This document shows positions 11,600 through 22,861 of a stretch of 64,000 bases of DNA, piece by piece. Source of the stretch: Diplolepis rosae. Lineage: Eukaryota > Arthropoda > Insecta > Hymenoptera > Diplolepididae. The translations under genes and the position numbers were made by a program. Location: NCBI GenBank assembly GCA_030998225.1, contig JAPYXD010000459.1, positions 744,001-808,000 on the forward strand. Direction: 5' to 3'. The notes beneath the pieces are model-generated. The model did no database searches. It saw only the letters and a list, made by a program, of their open reading frames with translations, and was not told where the DNA came from. Numbering within the stretch: position 1 is the first letter of the stretch; each line of letters opens with the position of its first letter.

Positions 11600-12390
11600 A
11601 TAAATATAATAAATATATTATATATAAATATATAAATAAATAAACTATACATTTTTTCCAATGGTCCGAATGTAACTAAATTTGAATGGAGTGAACCTGG
11701 ATATTTTGCAAAAACACGGTAATGACAAGCTCTATAAGTGGTCCGGGATCACCCTTTATAAGTACATCAGAGAATTATCTGATTTAGTTGCAAATGCAGT
11801 GAAAGTTTATGCCATCCTTAAGATTATTAAAAAATGAAAAATTATTTGTAGCAGAAACATATCAAGATAACTTGCAGACATATTTAGCCGCAGTGCATTA
11901 TGTTCATAATAATCAATTACACTAAAGTATTTTCCATTGCTTCATTAAAGTTAAAAATTGTAATTGCGAAATACGGGGACGTGATTGCGAAAATATGTGT
12001 TTTGCGATAATTGGATGACAACTTGTTTGCTCCGATATTTTTCGCGCTGAAGGCGATAAATAATTTTCGACAAGATAGTCAACAATTATTTTGTTTTAAA
12101 TGCGATAACGTCAATAATTTAATGGTTATTCCAATGGTAAGTTTTTTTTCACTTTGTATTCAATTAAATATCGGAAATCAAGTTTATATTGGATATTATT
12201 TAGAATTAGTAGGTTCAATTTGGGACCAAAATTTCGATTCAGATCTTTGTAGATTTTTGGAAGATGAAAAAATTCTATGAAGATAATTTGTACATTCGTA
12301 CAATAGGACTTGTATCAATCTTCAATAATAAATTTCATACGATGTTATTGTTAATAATTGTCTTCGGGGTCCGGAAATCATAACTCTGAA
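11600..12390. other. Gene-free stretch
   Basis: AT-rich DNA. An 89-codon plus-strand frame at 12011-12280 (NNFRQDSQQLFCFKCDN) has no domain I recognise and no supporting context. Confidence 0.4.
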
Positions 12391-12399
12391 GGTTAGATA

Positions 12400-12442
12400 C
12401 TTTAAAGCGCTTCGACTCTGATAGGAGTACTCATCAGTGATC
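12400..12442 (-). ncRNA. Hammerhead-ribozyme-like motif beside the Penelope-like element
   Basis: On the minus strand the segment holds CTGATGA (complement of 12431-12437), a hairpin that can form ACTC-CTATCA-GAGT with an outer G-C pair and one bulged base, then GAA and the self-complementary GCGC. This follows the hammerhead order: core CUGANGA, stem II, GAA, stem III. Stem III has no loop, as described for the minimal hammerheads of Penelope-like elements, which act as dimers. Stem I is poor here, so activity is doubtful. Its place, about 70 bases beyond the recognisable coding end of the Penelope-like relic and on the same strand, is where such motifs occur. Confidence 0.45.
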
Positions 12443-12499
12443 TTTATTTCTAAAATATTAAAAAACAGTACCTAAAATATTGCACACATAAACCCTATT

Positions 12500-13560
12500 T
12501 TGGAGTAAACTTTGGTAATGTGGAAAAAATGTAAAAAATCTTGTATCATACGTCTTTTGTAACTATCGGATCTATCAATTAGTTTTACTTCATCTAAATT
12601 CAACTTGTGGTCTTGGTGCCAAGCATGTTTAGTTAGAACAGTCCATTTTTCCAGGGGGTTCTAAACATCTTTTGTATGTTCATGTATTCTAGTCTTTAGG
12701 GCGCGTTTAGTTGTACTCATATAAGCTGCTGTGCAGTCAGATCAAGGGATATTGTAGATGACATTGGCAGTATTTTTATATAAAAGTGTTCAAGGATACC
12801 TGACTTTTTCAGATAGGCCTTGTACATAAGGCAATGTTACATACTTAGGGGTTTCACCTGTTAAGTTTGGATGTGTTGTGCGTATGTGAGTGTTTAGCAC
12901 GCTTTCAGATACTTCATGTGTGTAAGTGTTCGTTTTAGAAACTCTCTGCGAGAAAAGGTTTAATCTCTTTTTTATAACGGAATTGTAAAATTCAGGTGGG
13001 TAATTGTCTTTAAGTAAGGTCGACTTTATTTCTTAGATGTATTCTTTATGAATGTTTTTGTGCGCTAGGGTGATACCTCTGACAAATAAATTGTTGATAA
13101 CATTAATTTTATAATTAAGTCTATGATGCGAATGGAGGTGTAAAAACCGACCGGGCCACATTGGTTTTTGATACCAGTCGGTCTTCATATATTTTCCATC
13201 ACGAATAAGAAGAACATCCAAAAAACAAATTCTATTGTCTAATTCCTCTTCTACTGTAAATTGTATTTTGTGATTGTAGCTATTAAAAGCATTTTTGATT
13301 GTGGCAATTTCATTACTCGTTACTGTTGTTATAATGTCGTCCATGTATCTAAAATAAAAATACAGATAAAACAGGAAAGAGGCTGTACACTTATTTTCCA
13401 GGTAATTCATAACAGTATCAGGGTTGATAGGAAAAAGGGGAGAACCCATAGGAAAACCAGATTTTTGTTTGAAAGAGATGCTTTGGAAGTTAAAAGCGGA
13501 GTTAGATGAGCAGATTCTGAGGCCATTTTCAAATTGGTACCATGGTATTTTTTCATACGG
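12500..13560 (-). pseudogene. Penelope-like retroelement, RT and GIY-YIG endonuclease remnant
   Basis: Reading right to left, the frames show KQKSGFPMGSPL (RT motif), then YFRYMDDII (the RT active-site Asp pair intact), FLDVLLIRDGKYMKTDWYQKP and a HLHSHHRLNYK block, all typical of Penelope-like RTs. The longest intact frame is 13033-13449. Past its stop, in other frames down to about 12530, come VIYNIP, SDCTAAYMSTTKRALKTRIHEH and KHAWHQDHKLN. These match a GIY-YIG endonuclease domain, the hallmark C-terminal domain of Penelope-like elements. Several stops and shifts separate the blocks. The N-terminal half of the RT is missing upstream of about 13560. It is a non-functional 5'-truncated copy. 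Confidence 0.85.
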
Positions 13561-13734
13561 TTAGATTTGAGGCCACCTGTCTTTTATGCCTTTAATAGCT
13601 ATACCAATTTAGACATTTGTAAAGACTTAAATTTTGACTCAGGGTTAATCGAGTAATACCTATTAGGACTGAAAGTAGGAAGTTCTCAATTTTCTAAATA
13701 ACAGTTTCCAAACAATTTAAAAATGTTCTAATTT

Positions 13735-13992
13735 TCTCAGTTTTTGTGAGAAAATTTTTGTTATCAAATTCGTTCTTTCTTTTCGGGTTCTAATAAAATG
13801 TATGCTAAAATGCATTCGAATTTGATAATTCTTTCGAAGTATATCGTCTCCACAGACAACGGCATACAGACAGACAGAATTGAAAGATCTCCTTTTTCGG
13901 ATTTAGGGGGTTATGAAACCTGGAAGCCTCTTAAAAAGAGTGTGAAATTTTACAGAAATCTAGTAACTGGTCATATGTGATGAAAATGTAAA
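13735..13992 (+). repeat. Fragment of the A/B/C interspersed repeat
   Basis: The segment shares with copy A the order: Gln/Thr-Asp-coding CAGACAGACAG, a CCTTTTTCGGATTTAGGGGGT block (copy A: CCTTTTTTCTGACTCAGGGGGT), then GATGAAAATGTAAA at the end (copy A: GATGAGAATGTAAA). Divergence is heavy and the 5' two-thirds are absent. Confidence 0.55.
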
Positions 13993-14158
13993 ATACTTTT
14001 TATATTTAGACCCTAATAATGGTCAATTCGACAAAGGTATAAGATTAGAACACTCGACGAAAAATTTCCAAGAATGGTTAGAGAAAGGTAGAGAAGAGTA
14101 GAGGAAAAAGATAGAGCAGCTTCTTCATTTGTTGAGGCAATATAACAATTCATTTTTG

Positions 14159-14425
14159 TCACATCCCCTGTCGAAGCCTTTTTATTGTACTGGTCGGAAT
14201 GGCGTGGAATTGTTCTTCGCTTGCTAAACTATTGTCCAAGCTTTGGACAGCGAAAGCCCCAGTATATATATATACGAGTTGGGTCCACCGAACATGAACG
14301 ATTGGACGTAAATCCTCCAGGCTTTCTCGATCGTCGTTGGCTTCCAACGTCTCGACGCAAATAGCTATACAATTTCTGACTTGGTTCTTGCAAACTGCGG
14401 CCAGGGTCAGTGGGCAACTAGTCAA
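14159..14425 (-). other. Unidentified 88-codon open frame
   Basis: The surroundings are somewhat less AT-rich than the neighbouring DNA. The N-terminal words LTLAAVCKNQVRNCIAICVETLE recall a SOCS-box-like L-x-x-x-C-R/K-x-x-(V/I)-R pattern, but I would not assign it. A second frame (14229-14417) is open over the same bases. A TATATATATA run inside codes for YIYT, which argues against a real protein. It could be an exon of a host gene or chance. Confidence 0.2.
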
Positions 14426-15606
14426 TGCGAAATCTCTTCACATTACTTCCATAAATTTACCATAAAATCAAGATTTTACTACTTTTTTTATTTACAATGT
14501 CTTGGAAACTATATAAAAGCTGTGCTCATACTAATAACTCTTATACTCTAACCAGTAAGAGTTTATAGAACATATTAAAATTATTATATATGTTACATTA
14601 AAATTTGTACATGCTATGTTTCTTAACATAGCTATGAAATCAGCTCAGTATGCTGAGCAACGCCACTAAAGATTGAGCTTTTGAGAATGAATTTTAATCA
14701 CGTAACCTTCTGTGAGTGATTTTCAGTCTGAGGTTTTTTCGAATTGGAAAATAAATTTTAGATTAGAATTATGGTTAAAAACGTTAGCTACCTGCCGACG
14801 ATAGTTTTGCCGCGCGGAATACCAACATGAACAACGATACTAAAACCGCTCGTCTTGACCGACCATAAGTTAGGTGCCACTGACTGCCGGGCCCAATGAA
14901 AAATATTCACCGTTGCACATTATTTAAATATTTATCAGCCTCGAGGTAATACACCAAAAACCTTGTCCTCTCTCTTGAATTCAAAATCGTACTTCAAAAA
15001 AGTATTTTATCTCACAGCGTATATTCATTACAGTAAATATAATTCTTTTCTGAAAAAAAATTATATGTACAATATGTACAGTATTAAAAATGATTGATAT
15101 TCATGTTTTTCGCTATAATTTAATTTTTCAATTCTTAACACTTGTTGGTAGAAAAAAACTATATTTCTTATAAAGTCTACAGCACATTTAAACTTGACAT
15201 GAATCAAATTTGGACGATTCCCATACATGTATGTAGGGTGTGCAGAGAGAGGTTCGCTAATCAACCTGTTTAGCCAATTAATTAATTTCGGATAGTATCT
15301 CATTCAATGAATTTTCAAGACTTTTCGTAACATACCAAGAAAAAAATATTTGTGAAGGTGCCAAAGGTTTGCAAAAGATTTCTGAATTTAATGTGGCAGA
15401 ATTTTAAAATAGATTTGTCAAATTTAATGAGTTTTAAACGCCTGAAAGAATCTTTCTAGGTTAATGTAGAATACTTTATTGGTAAGAAATTTTCTCAATC
15501 ATTGAATTTTCTAAAGGATTTATTAACAATGAAGAAAATATAATTTCAAAAAAAAACTCTAGAAAGTTCAAAAGAAACAGAATTAAGATTTAAATGAACT
15601 AGATTT
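14426..15606. other. Gene-free stretch
   Basis: AT-rich. A GC-richer patch at 14770-14900 holds no frame that I can support. An 80-codon minus frame at 15061-15303 has no recognisable domain. Confidence 0.4.
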
Positions 15607-15698
15607 ACTCTCTCTAAATTTTTTGGAGCGCAATTTTCACTCTAATGGGAAATATCGTTTCATTGGAGTGAAATTTCACTCAAAGACATTTAGAGAGT
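15607..15698. repeat. Short inverted-repeat element
   Basis: ACTCTCTCTAAAT at the left pairs with ATTTAGAGAGT at the right. Inside, TTTTCACTCTAATGG pairs imperfectly with CATTGGAGTGAAATTTC. The unit of about 90 bp would fold as one hairpin and is probably a tiny MITE remnant. Confidence 0.5.
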
Positions 15699-16194
15699 GG
15701 GTTCCAAATGAGTAGTAACATCAAGTGATTGAATGCTTTAGGTAAATAGCACAAATTTGTTAAAAATACTCTTATTCTTTTCAGTGAATGTTTATAATAT
15801 CAAGCTTTCATATGATTTCATGACTTTTCATAGCACTGTAAGGGTTCTCATATAATTTTAAAAGAGTTAAAGATTTCAAGTGATTTTCCGTTATTCAATA
15901 AATTCCCTGGGCCCACTTAGAATGTCAAAAATTTCCACAAATACTATAAGAATTGAAGAGACATCAAAAGTCAGATCTCCTTTCCTTAGAATTTACGAGT
16001 GTTGTTTTATTGGACACAGCTGATACTGCTCACTTCTGATAGACATAGTTACGTGCTTAGTTCTGTGTTCTGTGTTGTCACTGTTCAATTTTCCTGAGTT
16101 TCCCTGTTTGTCTAGTTATTCTGTCAATACCAAGTCAAACTTTCAAAAAATTTTGATTTAGAAATTTTTCGTCGTGTTGTACAAGCGCTAAATG

Positions 16195-16315
16195 GTACAC
16201 GGATAAAAATAGTTCGAGAAACTTTACCCTACCTTTAAGAAATGTTAGGAATAACTTCTCTATGTCCCAACTTTGCTCAAAAGTAGGGTAATGTTTCTCC
16301 AACTAGTTTTCCCTG
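16195..16315. repeat. Short MITE-like inverted repeat
   Basis: AATAGTTCGAGAAAC at the left pairs imperfectly with GTTTCTCCAACTAGTTTT at the right. The central words TTCTCTATGTCCCAACTTTG are echoed at 51770-51790 (TTCCTTATGTCCCAAGTTTA), where ACTATTTTTCTCCGTGTAA closes a similar unit. So there are probably two diverged copies of one small family. Confidence 0.4.
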
Positions 16316-16489
16316 ACAAATTAATTTTAAAATTTTCTTTAGATAGAGAACGGATGTTTAGATATTATCAAAATATAATTTATTGTTTGTTTGGAACGGT
16401 AAAGCATTTCATACGAACGTAACTGGAACTCTTTATATCATATTATGTTGCATTCAATATCTTTTAGGTAAAATTTTTAATTTTACCTT

Positions 16490-16710
16490 CTTTCAGCTAT
16501 CGTTAAAGTATTTTAATTTTTATAATCAGAAATTGAATTTTTTTGCCATAATAGCATGAAAGTTAGTAAAATTTTACATCTAATGAGACTAAGTTGAAGG
16601 GAGAATGTTAATTTTATAAGATTATATAAAAAATTAAACCACTTTAACAATAGCTGAAACAATAGGTGAACCTATAATTTCCGACGGCAGTATGTTATAA
16701 ATACTCTTTT
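16490..16710. mobile_element. Decayed copy of the Tc1-type foldback element
   Basis: Words shared with 21161-22028 occur in order: CATAATAGCATGAAAGTTAGTAAAATTTT, AATGAGACTAAGTTGAAGG, ATTTTATAAGATTATAT, and finally AATAGCTGAAACAATAGGTGAAC with TAATTTCCGACGGCAGTATG. Those last words correspond to the right end of the intact element. Most of the inverted-repeat body is deleted. Confidence 0.6.
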
Positions 16711-17027
16711 TGAAATGGAAATTTTTCCCTTCAATCGCATTGCATTCAGTGGGATTCCAAGAACTTGATAGTTACAGTGTTTATTATACCATTCTATATA
16801 ATTTTACTGAATTGCATGTAGGAGATATATGAAATGATATAGTGACCTTGATACGCGTTATGCTGCGATAAAAGCCTTTGTTAATGGCACTTTTGCGTTA
16901 CTGTTTCTATGTAAACTTTGCAGAGAAAGTATTGATCGTTTGACACCATTATTTATCATAATTCTAGTTGCGTTTAAATTTAAATTATATTTCCATTGTT
17001 TTAACGCAAACGATATTCTAGATTGTG
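16711..17027. other. Gene-free stretch
   Basis: AT-rich, nothing recognisable. Confidence 0.4.
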
Positions 17028-18930
17028 TTAGTTTTATGTGAAAAATGACTTTCGGAATTTTCATCAAATCTTTGCGTTTTGAGACCCCCTGATTCTGTAT
17101 GTCTATAGTAGGTCGTATACTCGATAACTCTCGATAGAATTATCAGATTGAATTGAGCTTGGGCACACTTTATCGGAGCCGAAAAAGTAAGGACAAGTTC
17201 GTTAACGAGACACATCCAACCAAAATTGAGAAAACTAGACCATTTTTTGTGATTTTAAAAAAATCAAAAATTCCAATACTGGTTTTTGATAGTGCTCATA
17301 AATCTCTACTGATTATCTTAATAACATTTTTCGATTAAATCAAAATTAGAAATGTTACAGCGTGTTAAAACTTGAAAAAAGTTAATATCAAAATTCCATT
17401 TTCCAGTTAAATTATGCGAGATATGAAAAAAAGTTATCATACAAAATTATTTTCTACACAAAAATCTACAAATTTGGATTGCAAGATTTTTTCATAAGAT
17501 GTATATTTTTCTTTTTAATTTAAAAGAATACTATTTAAAATCCAAAATTCAATTTTTTTTAACAATAAAATGTGAAATACGAAAAAACGTAAGAATGTAA
17601 AGTTGTTCGTTTTAGGAAGATCTACAATTTTTGTCTAACACAGTTTCTGATAAAACATATATTTTTTGTTTCAATTCCAAAAATACGATTAAAATTCAAA
17701 AATTCTATTTTTCAAACAAAATATGTGAGATACAAAAAAAAACGTTTAGAGGGAAAATTATTTGCCTAAATGAGGTCTATACAAATTCTCATCAAGACAC
17801 TTCTCGACAGAATGTATATTTTATGTTTTGATTATAAGAAACACTATAGAAAAGTTTCCGTTTTTTAGCCTAAATATGTGATGTTTATTAGAAAGTTATT
17901 GAAATGTATACAGAAAATCGAGCGCGAAGTGCGAGTGTCATGATGAGAATGTTTTCCTTAAGGCCGATAGAGCCTTAAGGGGGGAGATACCTCTAGAACT
18001 TTCAAAAAATCAAAAATTTTTTTTTGCTCAAATCGATTGAAAAACTATTCAAAAATATAATCCCAAAGTTCTATTGGTAACCCGTAAGTTGAATGGAACA
18101 TATTTTTTCATGTACAAAACGTTTGAGGCTCGTTTTCTCGAAACTAACTTTTTTTATCTGGCCGTCAAGATTGCGAGCAAACTATTCAACCGATTTACTT
18201 AAATGAAACGGTATTTTATAGATAATTCTATATTCAAGAGCGTGGTAGGGCGCTTTTTCTACAAAAATAGTATTTCTACAGTTGTTTAACTATTTTCATG
18301 TCAAAAAGCACGGGTAAAAATGGCACTTTTTCACGAAACGCATGAAAATATACCCAATTTTTCGAAATTCTCAAAACCCCCCTGCTATGCACTCGATAAA
18401 AGCTTCCCGATTTATAAAAAATGTTCTTTTATTGTTTCAGATGAAAAACCCAGCCAGGAAGTTGACGGCAGCAAAAAATGTTAGCAGCGACGCTACCGAC
18501 GGGATCCGTCATATTTCCGCCATTTTGTATTTTTCTATGATGAAAAAATTGTTTTTTTGAACTTAAATAATGCCTTCTAATATATGCAAAAAATCCGGAC
18601 TTGCTTCGTTTTCATTCTCCCAGAATAAAATTGAAATTGAATTTCCTGTTTTACTTAAACTCAAAAACAAATTTAGTGACTTTGAGAAAATGTGTGATTC
18701 ATATCATCTGTAATATTGTAAAATTGATCTGAGCTTCAATATCAAATTATAAGAAATAAACTTAAATGTATGCGAAGAGCATAAGACCGAGCGCTAAGCG
18801 CGAGGTCCAAAATGAACGGAACGCGAAGCGCGACGATTAAATCGCGCGCCTTAGGCGCGCTCAAACTTGCGAACGAAGCGAGCTGCGTGCGAATCGCGCG
18901 ACGCGAATGTGCCAGCAAAGCGACAGACTT
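17028..18930 (-). repeat. Long interspersed repeat, copy B
   Basis: The reverse complement aligns with copy A (3890-5840) from the GC-rich start (GCTCGCTTCGTTCGCAAGTT near 18880) through the TCTGTATACATTTCAATAAC block near 17910 to the segment coding LVNELVLTFSAPIKC at about 17160-17215. The terminal ACATTCTCATCATGG seen in copies A and C is missing at the left, so this copy is truncated there. It lacks the TA-flanked insertion of copy A and instead carries its own TTAA insertion (17979-18625). Confidence 0.75.
17979..18625. mobile_element. piggyBac-type MITE nested in repeat copy B
   Basis: Copy A reads straight through GATAGAGCC-TTAA-GTAAATTAAATTTCC on the equivalent strand, whereas copy B is interrupted directly after the TTAA (17975-17978). 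The insertion starts GGGGGGAGATACC and ends near CATTCTCCC, a shortened inverted match. The right-hand TTAA has decayed to ATAA or similar. The interior is non-coding and shares style with the TTAA element at 9997-10693. The pre-insertion site in copy A is the main evidence. Confidence 0.7.
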
Positions 18931-19023
18931 TTTTAAATTAAAACATGCTTTGCCATTACAAAAATGTCAATTAGCAAAATATCCTTTTCAGATGTTCTGA
19001 TACAAAATGTGAACTGTGCTTAA

Positions 19024-19548
19024 GGTGGCTTGATCGTTTGGTGTCGCATGAAGTGAGGGGCACCGTGGGGGCACGTGTTACATGAATGCTCATTGCTACT
19101 TATTTTTTTAATAATCATATGTATTATAGTTACATCTGAGTAGAAGGGTAAGAAATCACGGAAATGTCCCCGGAAAAAAGCGATAATAAAAAATTATTAG
19201 TTTCACCTCGAGGCGGTTTTTTATATTCTGTACTTTTCTCGCAATTTTCTCTTGACTGAAGTCGTTAACCCTTCGTTTTTATAATACTAATAGATTCCTC
19301 GAAATCGAAAGTACTATTATATATTTGATTTATGGGAACTTGTGTTTTGTTCCGGAGTTTCGCCGATTTTTATGAGGAATCCCATAAGACTACGTGTTAA
19401 ACTGACATTTTTTCGGTAGCGATTTTTTCGGCATTGACATCGTCAACCACGGTATTTCTTTTTTTCAAATGAATCTAGCATATTTTATTAAGATAATCTC
19501 TAAGTTTCAGAGCATTCTATAATTTTTTTCAAAAACGATCAAGCCACC
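19024..19548. mobile_element. piggyBac-type MITE with perfect 16-bp ends
   Basis: The left end GGTGGCTTGATCGTTT and the right end AAACGATCAAGCCACC are perfect inverse complements, with TTAA directly outside both (19020-19023 and 19549-19552). The perfect ends suggest this is the youngest TTAA element of the three in the window. The interior of about 525 bp is non-coding. It lies just past the GC-rich end of repeat copy B. Confidence 0.9.
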
Positions 19549-19552
19549 TTAA

Positions 19553-21158
19553 AATCCTTTAATATGTCTATACCATATTTTGAATAATGTTATTTCCAAT
19601 TTCGAGACATTAAGATATATTTTTTCAAATTAAGACACTTAGTAATTCCAAATTCGAAAACTTCAAAATTCGCTAAGTTTCTTTTGTTTAAGATACATTT
19701 AGTGAAAAATTGAAATAGTTTAATTATTAAAATTTATATTCTATGAAATTAATGTTTTCTATAAAGTATATGTTCAGATGTGTGGAAAAATATAATAATT
19801 CTGTGTAAAATAATTTACAATTCAGATTCTAGCATTTTGGCTATTGAAAAATTCGTATTCGATTTTATCGAGATTGCTCGGAATCGATTTTGATCCCCAG
19901 CACAATCCGCGTTAAGTCTTAGCACGTGCTGCCATGCGATATTGACATCCGTATCCGGCATAATGTTATGCAAAAAGCGAAGGCCTTTCGCGGGGCCTGC
20001 GAAAAGGAAGATCCGAATCGGCCGAGCTCAAAACACCGCGGACGGACTCGACAAATTCTTGGATTTATGGATCGGTGACGGGGCAAGCGCCTGGATACAC
20101 CCTTATCGTTAAAATCTTCGTATCTTCCGAGAAGGAGCAGAAAAAAAGGAGTAAAAGTATCGGTAGCAACCGGAAAAGATTAGGAACGTAAAATATGAAA
20201 AACTTTAGTTCAGAATTCCACTTCGAATATTTCAGCACCCTAAATTATTTCATCTTATATACATTCTATCCGCATTAAATTCAAATATTTTTATCTCAAA
20301 TAAAGGATTTCTATATTGAAATGTGAATTACAATTTAAAACTTTTACGCTTTTTTATACCAATTTCGTCTTCTTAAAATAAAATATCATCTACAAATTTA
20401 TGTTCTAGTATGTAATTTGAGTTGCTAATATTTCCAAATTTTCTAATTTTTCGAAATTTCACTTTTCTAGTTTTTAACTGGATTTAACTGTTCAGTTTAT
20501 AAATGTCCTAGCAGTTCTGCATTTTATATTTTTTTAGAACTTGAAGAAGAATAAATGAACTAAACAATGATGAACACTTGGATATGAACTTCATTGTTTC
20601 AACTATTGTATTACTCAAAATATAAAGAAACTAGTGACGGTCCTTGTCAGTCAACTATTAAAGAAAATTAGTGTCAGACTTTTTACTGATTTAAGTTTTG
20701 TTACTGAAATTTTTCTAAACGTGAAAAGCGTGGTTCTGTATTTATCAACCGATTTAAATTGAAAATGAAATCTAAATGAATTATCTAAAAGTTTATTAGA
20801 ATATAAATAATATTTATATCCTGAATGATTTTTTTTAATAACCTGAAAAAACTTTTTTTGATCAGGAAGTATTCAGAAATTTTTTTCAATCCAAGTTGTG
20901 ACTTTGGATCTGCTATATGTTTCAAAACTTCAAAATATTGTATAAGTAAATAATGAAAGTTTCGAAGAAAGTTGATTAGTTTCAGTATGGCTCCGAACAA
21001 TGATTCCTTGCTGCAATTAGTTGTATTCTTAATTATTCAAATTAAAAAGTTAAAACATTTTCGTTTCATGTATTCCAAATCTCTCTTTTTTACATAAAAA
21101 CGTTGAATAAGTATTAAAATTAATTCACTGAAAACATCGACACTCTTGGACGAGCATT
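19553..21158. other. Gene-free stretch with a GC-rich island
   Basis: Mostly AT-rich. Bases 19890-20110 form an isolated GC- and CpG-richer island. On the minus strand about 70 codons are open across 19835-20045 without an ATG (GPAKGLRFLHNIMPDTDVNI), with no domain I recognise. It could be a conserved host exon, a regulatory island or a promoter. The rest (20110-21158) shows nothing. Confidence 0.3.
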
Positions 21159-21160
21159 TA

Positions 21161-22028
21161 CACTACCGGTCAAAATTATTTGTTCACCTGCTGTTTTAGC
21201 TGTTCTTAAAGTTTCTTAATTTTCATAATAATAAGTTGAAGTTTTTTTCCCATGATAGCATGGAAGTTAATAAAATTTTGCATCTAATGATCCCAAGTTG
21301 AAGGCAAAATGATAATTTTATAAGAATATATTGCAAAAAACGTCAAATTTCGATCTTTTTGAAAAAAATTAATAACACTGAAATTAATTAAGATTTTATA
21401 ACGTTTTTGGTCTCATTTTGAAGGGTACTCTTCATAGAATTTTGTTAACTTATCAAGATATTTTTAGCATTTTTCTTTTGGATTCTACCCTGGGGTCAAA
21501 CATGGTACAAAGAAGTCGAAAAATTTCAAATAAAGACAGTAATCTATGAATCAATTTAAAAAATCCAAAATATTACCATTTTCATAAATATTCTTAAATT
21601 TTATTAAAATATGATACACAATGGTTTTTAAAAATTTCTGGTAAGTAGCTACACATTTTAAAAATTTTACGACCGTTTTGTATCATTTTTGACGCCGGGT
21701 AGAATCCAGGAAAAAAAATCTGAAAATATCTTGATTAGTTAGCAAAATACTATGAAAACCTGCCATTTAAATGAGACTGAAAACTTTAAAAAATCTTAAT
21801 TAATTTCAGAGTTGTTAATATTTTTCAGAATGATTGACATTTCACGTTTTTTGAAATATTTTTTTTATAAAATTAACATTTTGTCTCTAACTTATGCTCA
21901 CTAGATGCAAAATTTTATTAACTTTTATGTTATGATAGGGAAAAAAATTTCAACTTGTTATTATCAAAATTAAGACACTTTAAGAATAGCTGAAACAACG
22001 AGTGGACAAATAATTTCGATCGGTAGTG
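21161..22028. mobile_element. Tc1-type foldback element with long inverted arms
   Basis: The left end CACTACCGGTCAAAATTATT and the right end (read inward CACTACCGATCGAAATTATT) are inverted, with TA outside both (21159-21160 and 22029-22030). This CAC-TACCGGTCAAAA end is characteristic of Tc1-like transposons. Inverted agreement continues far inward, for example GAAGGGTACTCTTCATAGAA against an imperfect partner near 21760 and GATTCTACCCTGGGGTC against GCCGGGTAGAATCC. The arms therefore reach about 400 bp each and the entire element is a hairpin with a short loop. It has no transposase. A decayed relative lies at 16490-16710. Confidence 0.85.
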
Positions 22029-22138
22029 TATGAATCGAAAATTTTTTTAAATCTTGGTAAAAAATGTTAAAGTATTTAAAAATAATAAGAAGAAAGCGTA
22101 GAAGAAATCCATGGATTGCTTAGGAGTCCCTTAATTTT

Positions 22139-22423
22139 TTATGATTTTTGAATAATTGAACATCTTTGACCGAAAGTTCTTGGTAATTCACGATTCGTAA
22201 AATCTCGCCCAAAGGTGATAAACTGCTCAGAAAGAATTGAAGCATTATTTTTTTCCACGTTCTCGTTAATACAATTCAACAAATATATACTTAGAAAGAG
22301 AATTTTCCAGATTCGGCCCTGTTCCAAAAGCTGCCGCCGACTGTTGAGGACAAGGCAGCAGAATGCCAGACTCAATACTTTAATGTCCTGCCATCCACCA
22401 AAGAGTCCTTGAGGGTGATTCAT
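22139..22423 (-). other. Unidentified 94-codon open frame
   Basis: The frame has ordinary amino-acid composition for a protein (LSLAFCCLVLNSRRQLLEQGR, then NENVEKNNASILSEQF, then FTNRELPRTFGQ) but no domain that I recognise. It lies just beyond the presumed left end of the Gypsy element. It may be an old transposon or host exon relic; the call is weak. Confidence 0.25.
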
Positions 22424-22542
22424 GTTAAGTTACTAGGCGCTGACTCGAAAATTGATGTCCTCGAAGTTTCTTTTCCATGTGTCCTCAGAATCGTCGGTCT
22501 TGTGATTCCAATCAAAAAATTGGGCACACATTGCACCACCAA

Positions 22543-22861
22543 TTGTTACGTCGGGTGAAAGTGCGGTGGTGTGGTGGATGGTGATTGTTGTGGGTGGTGA
22601 TGGTATGGTTCAGGACCGTTGGACCGTGATCCTGGTGTCTGTAACCAGGCACTCTAGTTGATTTCTGGATAGCGCCTGGTCAGCGCCAGGATTCATCCCG
22701 TGAAGGGAATGTGGCTCCTCTTCTTCCTTCTTCTACCCGCTCTTCTTCTCTTTGTCCTCCTTCTTCCTCTCTCATTCGTCCAGGTCCGAGCAGTCCCCGA
22801 AGAGTTCCTCAAAGGTTTTCTTCAACGACCTGGGTAAAACGCGCTGATGAGAGTGCCCTGC
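22543..22861 (-). repeat. Putative 3' end of the Gypsy element (LTR part)
   Basis: TGTTACGTCGGG at 22543 is the inverse of a CGACGTAACA end, the usual insect Gypsy LTR terminus, for an element read on the minus strand. The region is GC-richer than its flanks and leads into the tandem array at 22862. I could not match it to a second LTR on the right, so the boundary is inferred from the terminal sequence alone. Confidence 0.35.
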
